Notes under the pieces: model-generated
Database searches by the model: none
What the model was told of the DNA's origin: nothing
What the model saw: only the letters and a program-made list of their open reading frames with translations
Source: Aliarcobacter sp.
GTDB lineage: Bacteria > Campylobacterota > Campylobacteria > Campylobacterales > Arcobacteraceae
DNA: 64,000 nt
Assembly (NCBI GenBank): GCA_028688995.1
Contig: JAQTXB010000002.1
Coordinates: 124,001 to 188,000 of the forward strand
Direction of reading: 5' to 3'
Made by a program: the position numbers and the translations under genes
Shown: one piece after another, positions 44,216 through 53,613 of the stretch
Position numbering within the stretch: the first letter of the stretch is position 1
How the letters are laid out: each line of letters starts with the position of its first letter

Positions 44216-45252
44216 ATCTCTTCATTATATAACTCATAAAACTCACTTTGTTCAATTGCATTTTCGTTAAAATATTCTAGTTTTGTCTCCGCACTCTCAA
44301 GATTCTTTAACTTTGCAATATGAAAAATTGCATCTCCCTCTTGAACAAGAGGAATTTCTGTTTTTCCAATAATTACTCCGTCAAATAAAGCTTTTATTTC
44401 AAAACTTTCATCACCCATAGGTTCATCAATAAATGCAATTATTTCATCTTTTTTAACCGTATCTCCTAAAGCTTTTATAGTTCGTAACATTCCACTTTCA
44501 CTTGAACGAATCCAATTACTATATCTTGCAACTATTGGAGATTTAAAATCTTTTTTTCTAGCAACAAGTGGAAGCATGTTCATCTCTCTAAGAACATTTA
44601 TTATTCCCTTTACACCTATTCGAATAGAAATCTCATGAAACCTTAAAGCTTCACCTGCTTCATAAAGTAAAATAGGAACACCACTATCTTGGGCAACTGC
44701 TCTTAATGAACCATCTCTTAGTTCTGAATGTAAAACAACTGGTGCTTGAAAAGATTTTGCTAGATTAAAAGTGTATTCATCATCTATATTTGTTCTTAGT
44801 TGGGGAAGATTTGATTTATGGATTGAGGCTGTATGTAAATCAATTCCTAAATCACATTTACATACTATTTCATCAAAAAATATTTTTGCAACTCTACTTG
44901 CAAGTGAGCCTTTTATGCTTCCTGGAAAACTTCTATTTAAGTCTCTTCTATCTGGTAAATATCGAGAAAGATTCATAATTCCATAAACATTTACAATTGG
45001 AACTAAAATCAATGTTCCTTTTAGTTTATTTAGAATACTAAGTTTTCTTAATCTTCTAATTATTTCAATTCCATTTAATTCATCCCCATGAATTGCAGCA
45101 CTTACAAAAACAACAGGCCCCTCCTTTTTTCCTCTTATTATATTAATAGGAAGATTTGTAGGAGTATTATAAAGCTTTGGTAATTCTAGATTTATTGTTG
45201 TTCTAGTACCTTTTGGAATCTCTGTGCCTGCAATTGTTAATTTTAGGGGCAT
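44206..45252 (-). CDS. Succinylglutamate desuccinylase/aspartoacylase-family zinc hydrolase
   Basis: The 348-residue zinc carboxypeptidase-like protein has zinc ligands in AAIHGDELNGIE (His-x-x-Glu near residue 54) and the substrate segment IDLHTASI near residue 137. The C-terminal ~70 residues look like a barrel-type biotinyl/lipoyl-like domain (LGDTVKKDEIIAFID). In many bacteria this gene accompanies rimK and the retropepsin-like protease. A role in removing or processing RimK-added glutamate residues is an inference from that context. It ends in a hairpin with its stop codon. Confidence 0.85.
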   Translation of the reverse strand: MPLKLTIAGTEIPKGTRTTINLELPKLYNTPTNLPINIIRGKKEGPVVFVSAAIHGDELNGIEIIRRLRKLSILNKLKGTLILVPIVNVYGIMNLSRYLPDRRDLNRSFPGSIKGSLASRVAKIFFDEIVCKCDLGIDLHTASIHKSNLPQLRTNIDDEYTFNLAKSFQAPVVLHSELRDGSLRAVAQDSGVPILLYEAGEALRFHEISIRIGVKGIINVLREMNMLPLVARKKDFKSPIVARYSNWIRSSESGMLRTIKALGDTVKKDEIIAFIDEPMGDESFEIKALFDGVIIGKTEIPLVQEGDAIFHIAKLKNLESAETKLEYFNENAIEQSEFYELYNEEIIE

Positions 45253-45258
45253 TTTATT

Positions 45259-46191
45259 TTATGCTCCAATATTATCTTTTTTTATTTTTCTTTTTTGTGG
45301 ATTTATTGGACATTTAGGTTTCACACTTTGTTCAATAAAATCCATAATTCTTTCTGCAATATTTATATTTGTAGATTTCTCAATTCCCTCTAAACCTGGA
45401 CTTGAATTAACTTCCATTACAAGTGGACCTCTTTTTGAAGGAATCATATCAACACCACAAACTCCAAGTCCCATAGCTTTAGCTGCTGCAATTGCTGTTG
45501 CTTTTTCTTTTCTATTAAGTTTGTAAGCAACTGCACTTCCACCTTGATGTAAGTTTGATCTAAAATCTCCTTCAGCACCTTGTCTTTTCATTGCACCTAC
45601 TACTTCATTATTTACAACAAATGCTCTAATATCAGCTCCACCTGCTTCTTCAATAAATTCTTGAACAAGTAAATTTACATCCATTCCATAAAAAGCATCA
45701 AGAACTGATTTTGCAGCTTTTTCACTATCAACTAAAACAACTCCAACACCTTGAGTTCCTTCTAAAATTTTTAGAACTAATGGAGCACCACCACTTAATG
45801 CAATAACATCTTTTGCATTTGATTTATTAGAAGCAAAAACTGTTCTTGGCATATCAACACCATTTCTTGATAGAACTTGTAAGCTTCTTAATTTATCTCT
45901 ACTTCTTGTAAGTGCTAAATTTCCAGTTGTACTAAACACATCTAACATTTCAAAGTGTCTCACCATTGCAGCACCATAAAAAGTTCTACTTGCTCCAATT
46001 CTTGGAATTATTGCATCTGGTGTTGGTAAAACTTTACCTTCATAATTTACAACTAATTCATTTTTCATAATTTCAATTGTACATTTTAAATAATCTATTA
46101 CTCTAACTTCCCAATCTTTAGCCTTTGCTTCTTCAACTAATCTTCTAGTTGAATATAAATCTTTATTTCTAGATAAAATATAAATTCTCAT
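45259..46191 (-). CDS. rimK: RimK-type alpha-L-glutamate ligase
   Basis: The 310-residue ATP-grasp ligase adds glutamate to a C-terminus, classically of ribosomal protein S6, and can make poly-glutamate. The N-terminus MRIYILSRNKDLYSTRRLVE, the glycine-rich ATP loop EGTQGVGVVLV (near residue 145) and the metal-binding VMEVNSSPGLEGIE (near residue 260) define the family. It lies between the retropepsin-like and aspartoacylase-family genes (11 and 6 bases), an operon seen widely in bacteria. Confidence 0.94.
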   Translation of the reverse strand: MRIYILSRNKDLYSTRRLVEEAKAKDWEVRVIDYLKCTIEIMKNELVVNYEGKVLPTPDAIIPRIGASRTFYGAAMVRHFEMLDVFSTTGNLALTRSRDKLRSLQVLSRNGVDMPRTVFASNKSNAKDVIALSGGAPLVLKILEGTQGVGVVLVDSEKAAKSVLDAFYGMDVNLLVQEFIEEAGGADIRAFVVNNEVVGAMKRQGAEGDFRSNLHQGGSAVAYKLNRKEKATAIAAAKAMGLGVCGVDMIPSKRGPLVMEVNSSPGLEGIEKSTNINIAERIMDFIEQSVKPKCPINPQKRKIKKDNIGA

Positions 46192-46202
46192 TTTAACCTC
46201 TT

Positions 46203-46625
46203 CTATTTGGCTTTTGTAAGATATTCTTGCGAAACATCAACTAAAAAACGATCTGTTAAAAACTTTCTTCCTATTAACATTGGATATTTCATATCGGAAC
46301 GATTTGTCAGTGAAACTACAGTTTTATACTTTTTACCGAAAAAAAGTATATCAACTTTTATTGAAGCTCTTGATTGCACAACACCATTGGAACTTTTTAC
46401 TCTTTTGAGTTTATATAATGGCATTTTCATTTTTTTACCATGGTAAGCGGGATGAATTTCATCTAATAATGTAAAATGTACAAATTTTTCATCATCAATA
46501 AAAATATCATCACAATGTAGTGAATTAGAATCTGCTCCAGTATCAACTTTTGCATCTAAATCGAATAGTTCTAAATCTAAAATAGATATTATTTCTCTTC
46601 TACCAATAATTTTTTTTTGTGACAT
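46203..46625 (-). CDS. RimB/COG4067-type retropepsin-like aspartic protease
   Basis: The 140-residue single-domain protein of the ATP-dependent zinc protease family (COG4067) has the active motif KVDTGADSNSLH near residue 26, whose DTGA is the retropepsin signature, and the later MLIGRKFL strand. It is not a typical zinc protease; the name is historical. It precedes rimK by 11 bases. In pseudomonads the related RimB acts with RimK and RimA, so a linked role in RimK control is plausible. Confidence 0.86.
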   Translation of the reverse strand: MSQKKIIGRREIISILDLELFDLDAKVDTGADSNSLHCDDIFIDDEKFVHFTLLDEIHPAYHGKKMKMPLYKLKRVKSSNGVVQSRASIKVDILFFGKKYKTVVSLTNRSDMKYPMLIGRKFLTDRFLVDVSQEYLTKAK

Positions 46626-46684
46626 AATAAACCTCTTTAAAAGGGTATTATATCACAAAACTATTTCATAAAAATCTATGAAAT

Positions 46685-46909
46685 TTATTTTTTATTATCT
46701 AATGCTTTTTGTAATATTGCTATTACATCTTCTAAATTTTCATAAGGAATATGTGACTTCCATTGAACGTCTTGACCATTTAATGAAATACCAATACTTA
46801 CAATATCTGATGTATCTTTTCCATAAGGTTCAGTTACATTTGAAATTGAGATTTTTCCTTTTTTAGTACCAGCTAAATCTAATGTTCCTAATTCTGTAAT
46901 AGTTGACAT
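46685..46909 (-). CDS. Conserved-looking small cytoplasmic protein (74 residues), unknown
   Basis: The 74-residue soluble protein, starting MSTITELGTLDLAGTKKGK, has alternating beta strands and a C-terminal helix (ENLEDVIAILQKALDNKK). It has no cysteine and no membrane span. ATG 46909 has AAAAGGATTAAAA upstream, so it is translated well. It lies between the cyclic-di-GMP gene and rimB with gaps of 57 and 59 bases. I do not recognise a family. Its regular fold and RBS make it a real gene. Confidence 0.7.
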   Translation of the reverse strand: MSTITELGTLDLAGTKKGKISISNVTEPYGKDTSDIVSIGISLNGQDVQWKSHIPYENLEDVIAILQKALDNKK

Positions 46910-46966
46910 TTTTAATCCTTTTCTTTTCTTTTAATTCTACAACAATAAACTTTTGTTTAATTAAAA

Positions 46967-49021
46967 TTAAAAAATATCAGTTGCTGGTTCTGCTAAATAA
47001 AAACCTTGGAATTCATCAACACCTAACTCTAAAGCAATATTAAATACCTCTTCCGAGTGTATAAATTCTGCAATTGTTCTTATATTTAAAGCTTTAGAAA
47101 ATTCAATAACTGATTTCACCATTTCATATGAATTTTTATCAGAATTAAGATTTTTAATTAATGAACCATCAATTTTTATATAGTTTGGTCTAATTTTTAG
47201 AATATGAGCAAAATTAGAATATCCTGTTCCAAAATCATCAATTGCTATTTTTATACCTTGATTTCTATATTTAATAATAAAATCTTCTAATAATGTATAA
47301 TCTGAAATATAATCACTCTCTAAAATTTCAAATACTATTCTTGATTTATCATCACTATAGATTTTGTCTAAATTCTTATCTAAATATTCAATAAAATCAC
47401 TATCTAATATATCTTTAAAACTTAAATTTATAGATATTTGTTTATCTGTTTTCATTAAATCAACTAAAGCTTTTGATATTACTTGATGTGATAATTGTAA
47501 ATATTGTTTTGTTTTAACTGAAATATCAAGAAATAGATATGGACTTATATAAATGGTTTCACCATTTTCATTTGTATCTTTGATTCTCATCAAAGTTTCA
47601 TATTTAACTATATTTTTATCTCTATCAAAAATTGCTTGATAAAATGGAGTAACTCTACTCTCTTCAATTGCTATTTTTAATTTTTCTCGCCAATACATAG
47701 ATTTTTTGATAATATCTTTTGTATCAATATCATTGTTATAAACAAAATAAGGCATATTACTTTTTTTGGCTTTTTTAAGAGCAATTCCTGCTGTTTTTAT
47801 TGGTTCTTCTTGGGCAATTGAAACACCAACAGTAATATTAATAAAAATATCAATTTGTAGTTCTTCAATAAAAATAGGTCTATTTTTAAAAAGTTTTACT
47901 AGTTCAGTAATAAATTCATTATACTTTGAAAATCCCATCATTTTTTTATCAGCTAAACAATATACATTTCCATATATTCTATAAATTCCAACACTAAATT
48001 TTGAAGAAAAATCACTTAAGATTTTCCCAACTTCAATTAAAACTAAATTTCCTGTTGAAAATCCATAAAGTTCATTAATATCATCAAAAGAATCAATATC
48101 TATTAAGGCAATTGAAACAAAATCATCATCTTTTATATCATCTTCTAAAGCATATCTATTTTTTAAATTTGTTAATTCATCATAATATAATTTATCTTGA
48201 ATCTCTTTTGTTTTTACTTGTACCTGATCTTCAAATGTTTTTCTATTTGTTTCAACTTGGTCAAGTAAAGTATTAAATTGAGTAGCTAAAAATCCTATTT
48301 CATCTTTTGATTGAGTTGTATTATCAGAATTTTCTGAATTACCACTGGCTTTTTGCACTTCTTCATACATTCTATTAATTGGCGCGATAACTTTTACGGT
48401 AATAAACGTTCCAATTATTGCTAAAACACCAAATAAAAGCATTGAGATATTTAAAATTAAAGAGTTAATACCTTGAACAAAAGAGCTAAAATCATCTTTA
48501 TAAATAGTCGAAACAATATAACAATCTAATCCTTTATCGTACTCTATCCAAGATATTTTTTTGTACTTGTAGTTAAATTGATCATAAACTCTATTCCAAT
48601 TATATTCAAGAGTTTCTCTTTTATCATAAGCTATATGTAGTTCATCTATTAATTTTTTTCCTGTTTGAGGTAATATAGTATTTAATAGTTGTTGATTTTG
48701 AAACTCACCACTTGGATCAAAAATAATTTTTCCAAAGCTATCAACCAAATAAATATATCCCGTTTTCCCCAAAGTAAAACTCGTTAATAATAACTCAAGT
48801 TCTTTTTTTAACTCATCTTTATTTTCAATAGTTCTTGATTTATTATTTATTACAGAAACAACTTTATTAAATTGCGTTCTTGAACTCTCTATTTCTGTTT
48901 GTGTTAAATAATCATTTATTCTTGGTGATAAGAAAAATACAACAAAAAATAAATACAGTAATAAGCTAATGATAAATAACCAACCAATTTTCAGAAATAT
49001 TTTATTATTCACTCTGCCCAA
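46967..49021 (-). CDS. Membrane cyclic-di-GMP protein: Cache sensor, degenerate GGDEF, intact EAL
   Basis: The 684-residue protein has a periplasmic Cache-type sensor between spans at about residues 11-33 and 185-205, HAMP, then a GGDEF-like domain whose active motif is lost (YGNVYCL in place of GGDEF). A C-terminal EAL domain keeps key residues: ETL, SINLS, FEILES, DDFG, the KIDGSL lysine, and AEF. It most likely degrades c-di-GMP, with the GGDEF part as regulator. The frame opens at TTG 49021, and GTG 49012 is an alternative start. Confidence 0.88.
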   Translation of the reverse strand: MGRVNNKIFLKIGWLFIISLLLYLFFVVFFLSPRINDYLTQTEIESSRTQFNKVVSVINNKSRTIENKDELKKELELLLTSFTLGKTGYIYLVDSFGKIIFDPSGEFQNQQLLNTILPQTGKKLIDELHIAYDKRETLEYNWNRVYDQFNYKYKKISWIEYDKGLDCYIVSTIYKDDFSSFVQGINSLILNISMLLFGVLAIIGTFITVKVIAPINRMYEEVQKASGNSENSDNTTQSKDEIGFLATQFNTLLDQVETNRKTFEDQVQVKTKEIQDKLYYDELTNLKNRYALEDDIKDDDFVSIALIDIDSFDDINELYGFSTGNLVLIEVGKILSDFSSKFSVGIYRIYGNVYCLADKKMMGFSKYNEFITELVKLFKNRPIFIEELQIDIFINITVGVSIAQEEPIKTAGIALKKAKKSNMPYFVYNNDIDTKDIIKKSMYWREKLKIAIEESRVTPFYQAIFDRDKNIVKYETLMRIKDTNENGETIYISPYLFLDISVKTKQYLQLSHQVISKALVDLMKTDKQISINLSFKDILDSDFIEYLDKNLDKIYSDDKSRIVFEILESDYISDYTLLEDFIIKYRNQGIKIAIDDFGTGYSNFAHILKIRPNYIKIDGSLIKNLNSDKNSYEMVKSVIEFSKALNIRTIAEFIHSEEVFNIALELGVDEFQGFYLAEPATDIF

Positions 49022-49034
49022 CTTTAAAATTAAA

Positions 49035-49841
49035 TTATAATACTCTCGCTATTTTTTGTCCAAATCTTACATCTTTATTTAATAAATCTTCAAGTTCCAC
49101 CATTGATTCTTCCCAAAGCATAACTACAGTTGAACCCATTTTGAAATAACCTAAACACTCACCTTTTGTTATTTCAATATTTTCATAAGTATATACTTTC
49201 ATCTCTTTTGCATCAATATTTGTTTCAACTCTATCTTCAAATTCAAATACCATTTGTCCAACATTTAATGCACCAACAAAAACCATAAAAAAGATTTTTC
49301 CATTTCTTTCACACTCTAAAATAACCCTTTCATTTTGAACAAAAAGTTCGAATTCTTTGTTTAGATATTTTAAATTTACTGGATAAAGTTTCCCTGGAAC
49401 ATGTATTAATTTTAATAATTTAAAGTCACAAGGAGCATGGTATCTGTGATAATCTTTTGGTGATAGGTAAAAATTCATAAAAGAACCATTTTTTACTTTT
49501 TCAAAATTTGAAGTACAATAATAAGTTAATAACTCTTCAACACTATATTCCATACCCTTTATTTGTAGAGCCATATCATCTTTAATTTGCCCACATTGTG
49601 TGATTAAACTATCTGTTGGTGAAATAATTACATCTTCATTTAAATCTATCTCTCTTTTGATGATTAACTCTCTTGTGAATAAATCATTTAAAGATTTATA
49701 ATATCTAGCATTTTTAAATTCACTCATATTTAAACCCATAAGTTTTACATAACTTGCATTTATGAATTTTTGAATAAATGATGGGAACTCTTTTTTAGCG
49801 AATTTTCCAAAATTTAAAGAGATTAGATTTGTAATATGCAT
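49035..49841 (-). CDS. psd: Phosphatidylserine decarboxylase
   Basis: This 268-residue proenzyme makes phosphatidylethanolamine. Self-cleavage occurs at the LGST-type site, here MGSTVVML near the C-terminus, giving a pyruvoyl serine. The catalytic histidine segment SPKDYHRYHAPCDF lies near residue 125. The open frame begins at 49862, but AAGGAAAATA before ATG 49841 (MHITNLISLN) makes that start better. It is followed by the c-di-GMP protein 13 bases later. Confidence 0.94.
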   Translation of the reverse strand: MHITNLISLNFGKFAKKEFPSFIQKFINASYVKLMGLNMSEFKNARYYKSLNDLFTRELIIKREIDLNEDVIISPTDSLITQCGQIKDDMALQIKGMEYSVEELLTYYCTSNFEKVKNGSFMNFYLSPKDYHRYHAPCDFKLLKLIHVPGKLYPVNLKYLNKEFELFVQNERVILECERNGKIFFMVFVGALNVGQMVFEFEDRVETNIDAKEMKVYTYENIEITKGECLGYFKMGSTVVMLWEESMVELEDLLNKDVRFGQKIARVL

Positions 49842-49961
49842 TATTTTCCTTTTTTTAATCAATTAAGGCATTATTTTATCTGTTTTTACTTCTTAAATTG
49901 CTTTAATAAAAATTTAGCTACTCTTTCACCTATAATTTATCAAATTTTTAAGGATTTTTTT

Positions 49962-50201
49962 ATGTACAAAATAGTTGTAGCAAATCAATGTGGATGTTTT
50001 AAAAATAGCAATTTAGAGAATAATTTAACTTTTGAATCAAAAGACGAAGCATTAAGTAAAGCAATAGAGATGAAGAATTTTATGAATAAAGAATTTTGTA
50101 AAAAACATGAATTTGAACTTCAAGAGATGTTCAATAATTTTGTAATTTCATTTTATACTGAAGCAAGAGATAATTGCTGTGGAAATGGTTGTTGCATGTA
50201 A
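49962..50201 (+). CDS. Small cysteine-tailed protein (79 residues), unknown
   Basis: The 79-residue protein begins MYKIVVANQCGCFKNS and ends DNCCGNGCCM. ATG 49962 has AAGGA 7 bases upstream. The frame opens earlier at 49836, but that stretch overlaps the psd start and lacks a good RBS. A paired CGC near the N-terminus and CCGNGCC at the C-terminus suggest metal or thiol chemistry. The middle is helical (DEALSKAIEMKNFMNKEFC). It is convergent with mltA. No family recognised. Confidence 0.72.
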   Translation: MYKIVVANQCGCFKNSNLENNLTFESKDEALSKAIEMKNFMNKEFCKKHEFELQEMFNNFVISFYTEARDNCCGNGCCM

Positions 50202-50209
50202 GCAACAAC
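50188..50209 (+). terminator. Hairpin overlapping stops of small cysteine protein and mltA
   Basis: GTTGTTGC (50188-50195) pairs with GCAACAAC (50202-50209) around ATGTAA, which holds the stop TAA. The right arm touches the mltA stop at 50209. It is followed on plus by TATTCTTTT, which favours termination. Confidence 0.75.
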
Positions 50210-51330
50210 TATTCTTTTGGCATTAAAATATACATTTTCCCTTTTTCTTTCATTTTTCCAGCATATGCAAAAGCATCTTCTCCATATCCCCAAAAAAAAT
50301 CGGCCCGAATATTACCTTTTATAGCTCCACCAACATCAGCAGCAACCATTAATTGATTTATAGGTTTTTTATCCACAGGATTTTTTGTACTAAGAAAAAC
50401 TGGCATCCCAAGAGGAATAACCTTTCTATCAACGGCTAAATTTCTTTTTGCAGTAAGAGGTGTTCCTAAACTTCCAGTTGCACCTTGATTAGATTTATGA
50501 AAAAATATATAACTCTCATTTTGATTTAATATTTCATCTGCTTTTTCTGGATTCTTATCTATGAACTTTTTCATACCTTGGGCTGATAATTCATCTTTAC
50601 TTATATAACCTTTTTCAAGCATATAAGTTCCAAGTCCTTTAAATTTTCTTCCATTTTGTTCAGCATAACCAACATTAATTAATTCACCATTATTTAACAA
50701 TACTTTTCCTGAACCTTGAACATGAAGTAAAAACAAATCAAATTTATTATCAACATAAGCTATAACTTCAAGATTTTTATTTGGATTATTCTCAATTTGG
50801 GCTCTTGTGTCATAAGGAACAAGCATATTATTAACTAATTTTCCCCTTAATTTATATGTTTTAATCTCTGGATCATCAGATGCATAATCAATAATTACCA
50901 TATCTTTTGGAGTTTTATATATAGGATATTTATATCTATTATTCTTTTTTAAACTTCCATAAAGAAGTGGTTCATAATAACCTGTGATTATCCCTTCATC
51001 TAAAGAGTCTTCATCTAAAAGTTTAAATGGCTGAAAGTTTACTGTAAAAAATTTTGCTCCATCCGTTTCATATTCTGCTTTTTGACAAACATTTTTAAAC
51101 AATTCATTCTTTTTAGATTTTTTACAATCTTTTTTAAAAACATCAAGTGCATGGGTTAAATCATCTCTATAAAAACCATCTATTTCATTAAAACCTACAG
51201 GCTTCATATTAGGTTTTGGTTCATTTGATTCAGGTGTTATTGGTAATTGTTCAGGAATAAGCTCTTTTTTTGCAGAACATCCAGAAAAGAATAAAACAAT
51301 TATTATGAATAAAAATATAACTGATTTCAT
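50209..51330 (-). CDS. mltA: Membrane-bound lytic murein transglycosylase A
   Basis: The 373-residue lipoprotein cleaves peptidoglycan, giving 1,6-anhydromuramyl ends. ATG 51330 (MKSVIFLFIIIVLFFSGC, lipobox FFSGC) overlaps the stop of the upstream gene as ATGA; the frame opens further upstream at 51384. The MltA domain has ITGYYEPLLYGS near residue 95, and the 3D-type C-terminal region with VAADVGGAIKGNIRADFFWG carries the catalytic aspartate. It recycles or remodels the cell wall. Confidence 0.93.
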   Translation of the reverse strand: MKSVIFLFIIIVLFFSGCSAKKELIPEQLPITPESNEPKPNMKPVGFNEIDGFYRDDLTHALDVFKKDCKKSKKNELFKNVCQKAEYETDGAKFFTVNFQPFKLLDEDSLDEGIITGYYEPLLYGSLKKNNRYKYPIYKTPKDMVIIDYASDDPEIKTYKLRGKLVNNMLVPYDTRAQIENNPNKNLEVIAYVDNKFDLFLLHVQGSGKVLLNNGELINVGYAEQNGRKFKGLGTYMLEKGYISKDELSAQGMKKFIDKNPEKADEILNQNESYIFFHKSNQGATGSLGTPLTAKRNLAVDRKVIPLGMPVFLSTKNPVDKKPINQLMVAADVGGAIKGNIRADFFWGYGEDAFAYAGKMKEKGKMYILMPKE

Positions 51331-51632
51331 AGGCCACAAGAAGATGGTAATAAATTTGTAGAATGTACTTCTTTTAATCCACAAGAATCACAAGTAAACT
51401 CAACATCTTTTACCCCTGAACATCCATGGCTTTGAAGAATTCTTGATTTTATAATTTCTGATTTAAAAGTAGTTTGTGTTTTTTCATTAAAAAAAGTTCT
51501 CGTTTTTTCTCCACAAGTGGGACACTCACCAGAAACTAATTTCTCAATTCTTGATGTTTTTGTTTTAAAATATAGAAGGACAGAAAATATTGTGATTAAA
51601 AATAGAATAAGTATTAAAATAAGAGTTTGCAT
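51327..51632 (-). CDS. Small membrane protein with zinc-ribbon-like cysteines
   Basis: The 101-residue protein has an N-terminal span (residues 4-23) and a soluble tail with two CxxC knuckles: ECPTCGEKT near residue 38 and TCDSCGLKE near residue 81. There is also a C in CSGVKD and at the very end (SCGL). The knuckles suggest a zinc ribbon on the cytoplasmic or periplasmic face, depending on topology. It overlaps mltA by 4 bases and follows dnaK by 11 bases. Function is unknown. Confidence 0.72.
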   Translation of the reverse strand: MQTLILILILFLITIFSVLLYFKTKTSRIEKLVSGECPTCGEKTRTFFNEKTQTTFKSEIIKSRILQSHGCSGVKDVEFTCDSCGLKEVHSTNLLPSSCGL

Positions 51633-51643
51633 GAAGCAGAGAT

Positions 51644-53527
51644 TTACTCTACTTCAGCGTCGATAACGTCATCATCATCTTTTTTTGCTTTTTGGTTTGG
51701 TTGAGCACCAGCTTCTCCACCCTCTTTTTTATACATTGCTTCTGCTAATTTATGAGATTTTTCAGTTAAAGCTTTTAATTTAGCTTCAATATCTTCTTTT
51801 GTAGCATTGTCATTTTTTAAAGTCTCTTCTAAATCAGCTGCTGCATCAATAATAGCTTTTTTCTCATCTTCGCTAACTGCATTTTCGTTTTCTTCTAAAG
51901 TTTTTTTAGTTGAGTGTAATAAAGCATCTGCTTGATTTCTAACTTCAATTACAGCTTTTTTCTTAGCATCAGTCTCTTTATTTGCTTCTGCTTCTTGAAC
52001 CATTTTTTCAATTTCTGCATCACTTAATCCAGATGAACCAGAGATAGTAATCTTATTCTCTTTACCAGTTCCTTTATCTTTTGCAGATACATTTAAAACA
52101 CCATTTGCATCAATATCAAATGTTACTTCAATTTGAGGAACACCTCTTGGAGCTGCTGGAATATCTGATAATTCAAACATACCTAATGATTTATTATCTC
52201 TTGCAAATTCTCTTTCACCTTGTGAAACGTGAATAGAAACAGCTGGTTGATTATCATCAGCAGTTGAGAACACTTGAGATTTTTTAACAGGAATTGTAGT
52301 TCCTTTGTCAATTAATTTAGTCATAACTCCACCAAGAGTTTCAATTCCAAGTGATAAAGGAGTAACATCTAATAATAATACATCTTTAACATCACCTTTT
52401 AAAACTCCAGCTTGAACAGCGGCACCAGCAGCAACTACTTCATCAGGATTTACACCTTTATTTAAATCTTTTCCAAAGAAATCTCTAACAACTTTATTTG
52501 CTTTTGGTAATCTTGTAGATCCACCAACCATAATAATTTCTTGAATTTCATCTTTTTTCAATCCAGCATCTTTAAGTGCAGTTTTGATGTGCTCTAAAGT
52601 TTCATTGATTAAATCTTCAGTCATAGACTCAAATTTTGCTCTTGTTAATGATTTAACTAAGTGAACAGGACCTGCACTTCCCATAGAGATAAATGGTAAA
52701 TTGATTTCTGTTGATTCAGCTGATGATAACTCTTTTTTAGCATTTTCAGCAGCATCTTTTAATCTTTGTAATGCCATTTTGTCATTTTTAACATCAAAAC
52801 CATTTTCGTCTTTGAACTCTTTTGCTAACCAATCAATAATTCTATTATCGAAGTCATCTCCACCTAAGAATGCATTTCCATCAGTTGAAAGTACTTCAAA
52901 TGTACCATCACCAATTTCTAAAACAGTAACGTCAAATGTTCCTCCACCTAAATCGTAAACAAGAACTTTTTCTTCACCTTTTTTATCTAAACCATAAGCT
53001 AATGAAGCAGCTGTTGGCTCATTGATGATTCTTAATACATTAAGACCAGCAATTGTTCCAGCTTCTTGAGTTGCTTTTCTTTGTGCATCATTGAAGTATG
53101 CAGGAACTGTAATAACAGCATCAGTAACAGCTGTTCCTAAATACTCTTCAGCATCTGCTTTTAATTTTGATAAAATTTTTGCAGAAATTTCTTGTGGAGT
53201 ATAAACTTTTCCACCAATTTCAACAGCTGCAGCACCATTTCTATCAACAATTTTATATCCAACTTTTGATTGAGCAGCTTTTGCATTTGGCTCATCCATC
53301 ATTAGACCCATAATTCTTTTGATTGAATAAATAGTTTTTTCTGGATTTGTAATCGCTTGTCTTTTTGCTGGATCTCCAACTAAAACTTCACCTTTATCTG
53401 TGAATGCAACGATTGAAGGAGTTGTATTTTTTCCTTCTTTATTAGGGATAATTTTAGCTTCCCCACCTTCATAAACTGCTATACAAGAGTTTGTTGTTCC
53501 TAAATCTATTCCAATTACTTTACTCAT
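51644..53527 (-). CDS. dnaK: Chaperone DnaK (Hsp70)
   Basis: This is a 627-residue Hsp70. The ATPase domain begins [16 protein letters not shown] and has the phosphate motif [17 protein letters not shown] split over residues 192-208. The substrate domain ends with the conserved linker [16 protein letters not shown] region and lid, and the tail ends [10 protein letters not shown]. It refolds proteins with GrpE and a DnaJ encoded elsewhere. It is third in hrcA-grpE-dnaK and is therefore expected to be under CIRCE control. Confidence 0.98.
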   Translation of the reverse strand: MSKVIGIDLGTTNSCIAVYEGGEAKIIPNKEGKNTTPSIVAFTDKGEVLVGDPAKRQAITNPEKTIYSIKRIMGLMMDEPNAKAAQSKVGYKIVDRNGAAAVEIGGKVYTPQEISAKILSKLKADAEEYLGTAVTDAVITVPAYFNDAQRKATQEAGTIAGLNVLRIINEPTAASLAYGLDKKGEEKVLVYDLGGGTFDVTVLEIGDGTFEVLSTDGNAFLGGDDFDNRIIDWLAKEFKDENGFDVKNDKMALQRLKDAAENAKKELSSAESTEINLPFISMGSAGPVHLVKSLTRAKFESMTEDLINETLEHIKTALKDAGLKKDEIQEIIMVGGSTRLPKANKVVRDFFGKDLNKGVNPDEVVAAGAAVQAGVLKGDVKDVLLLDVTPLSLGIETLGGVMTKLIDKGTTIPVKKSQVFSTADDNQPAVSIHVSQGEREFARDNKSLGMFELSDIPAAPRGVPQIEVTFDIDANGVLNVSAKDKGTGKENKITISGSSGLSDAEIEKMVQEAEANKETDAKKKAVIEVRNQADALLHSTKKTLEENENAVSEDEKKAIIDAAADLEETLKNDNATKEDIEAKLKALTEKSHKLAEAMYKKEGGEAGAQPNQKAKKDDDDVIDAEVE

Positions 53528-53613
53528 TTTATATCCTTATCAAGTTTTAATTTTTTTATTTAATTTATATCTTTTCAAATCTATCTAGTTTTATGACATC
53601 ACGGTCAAATTAT

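Noticed and set aside
49836-49961. Upstream extension of the cysteine-tailed small protein
   Set aside because: The extension overlaps the psd start region, has no good RBS, and AAGGA precedes ATG 49962.
51633-51655. Terminator at the end of dnaK
   Set aside because: A 9-bp imperfect hairpin overlaps the dnaK stop, but it has no T tract and the next gene starts at once, so readthrough is likely.
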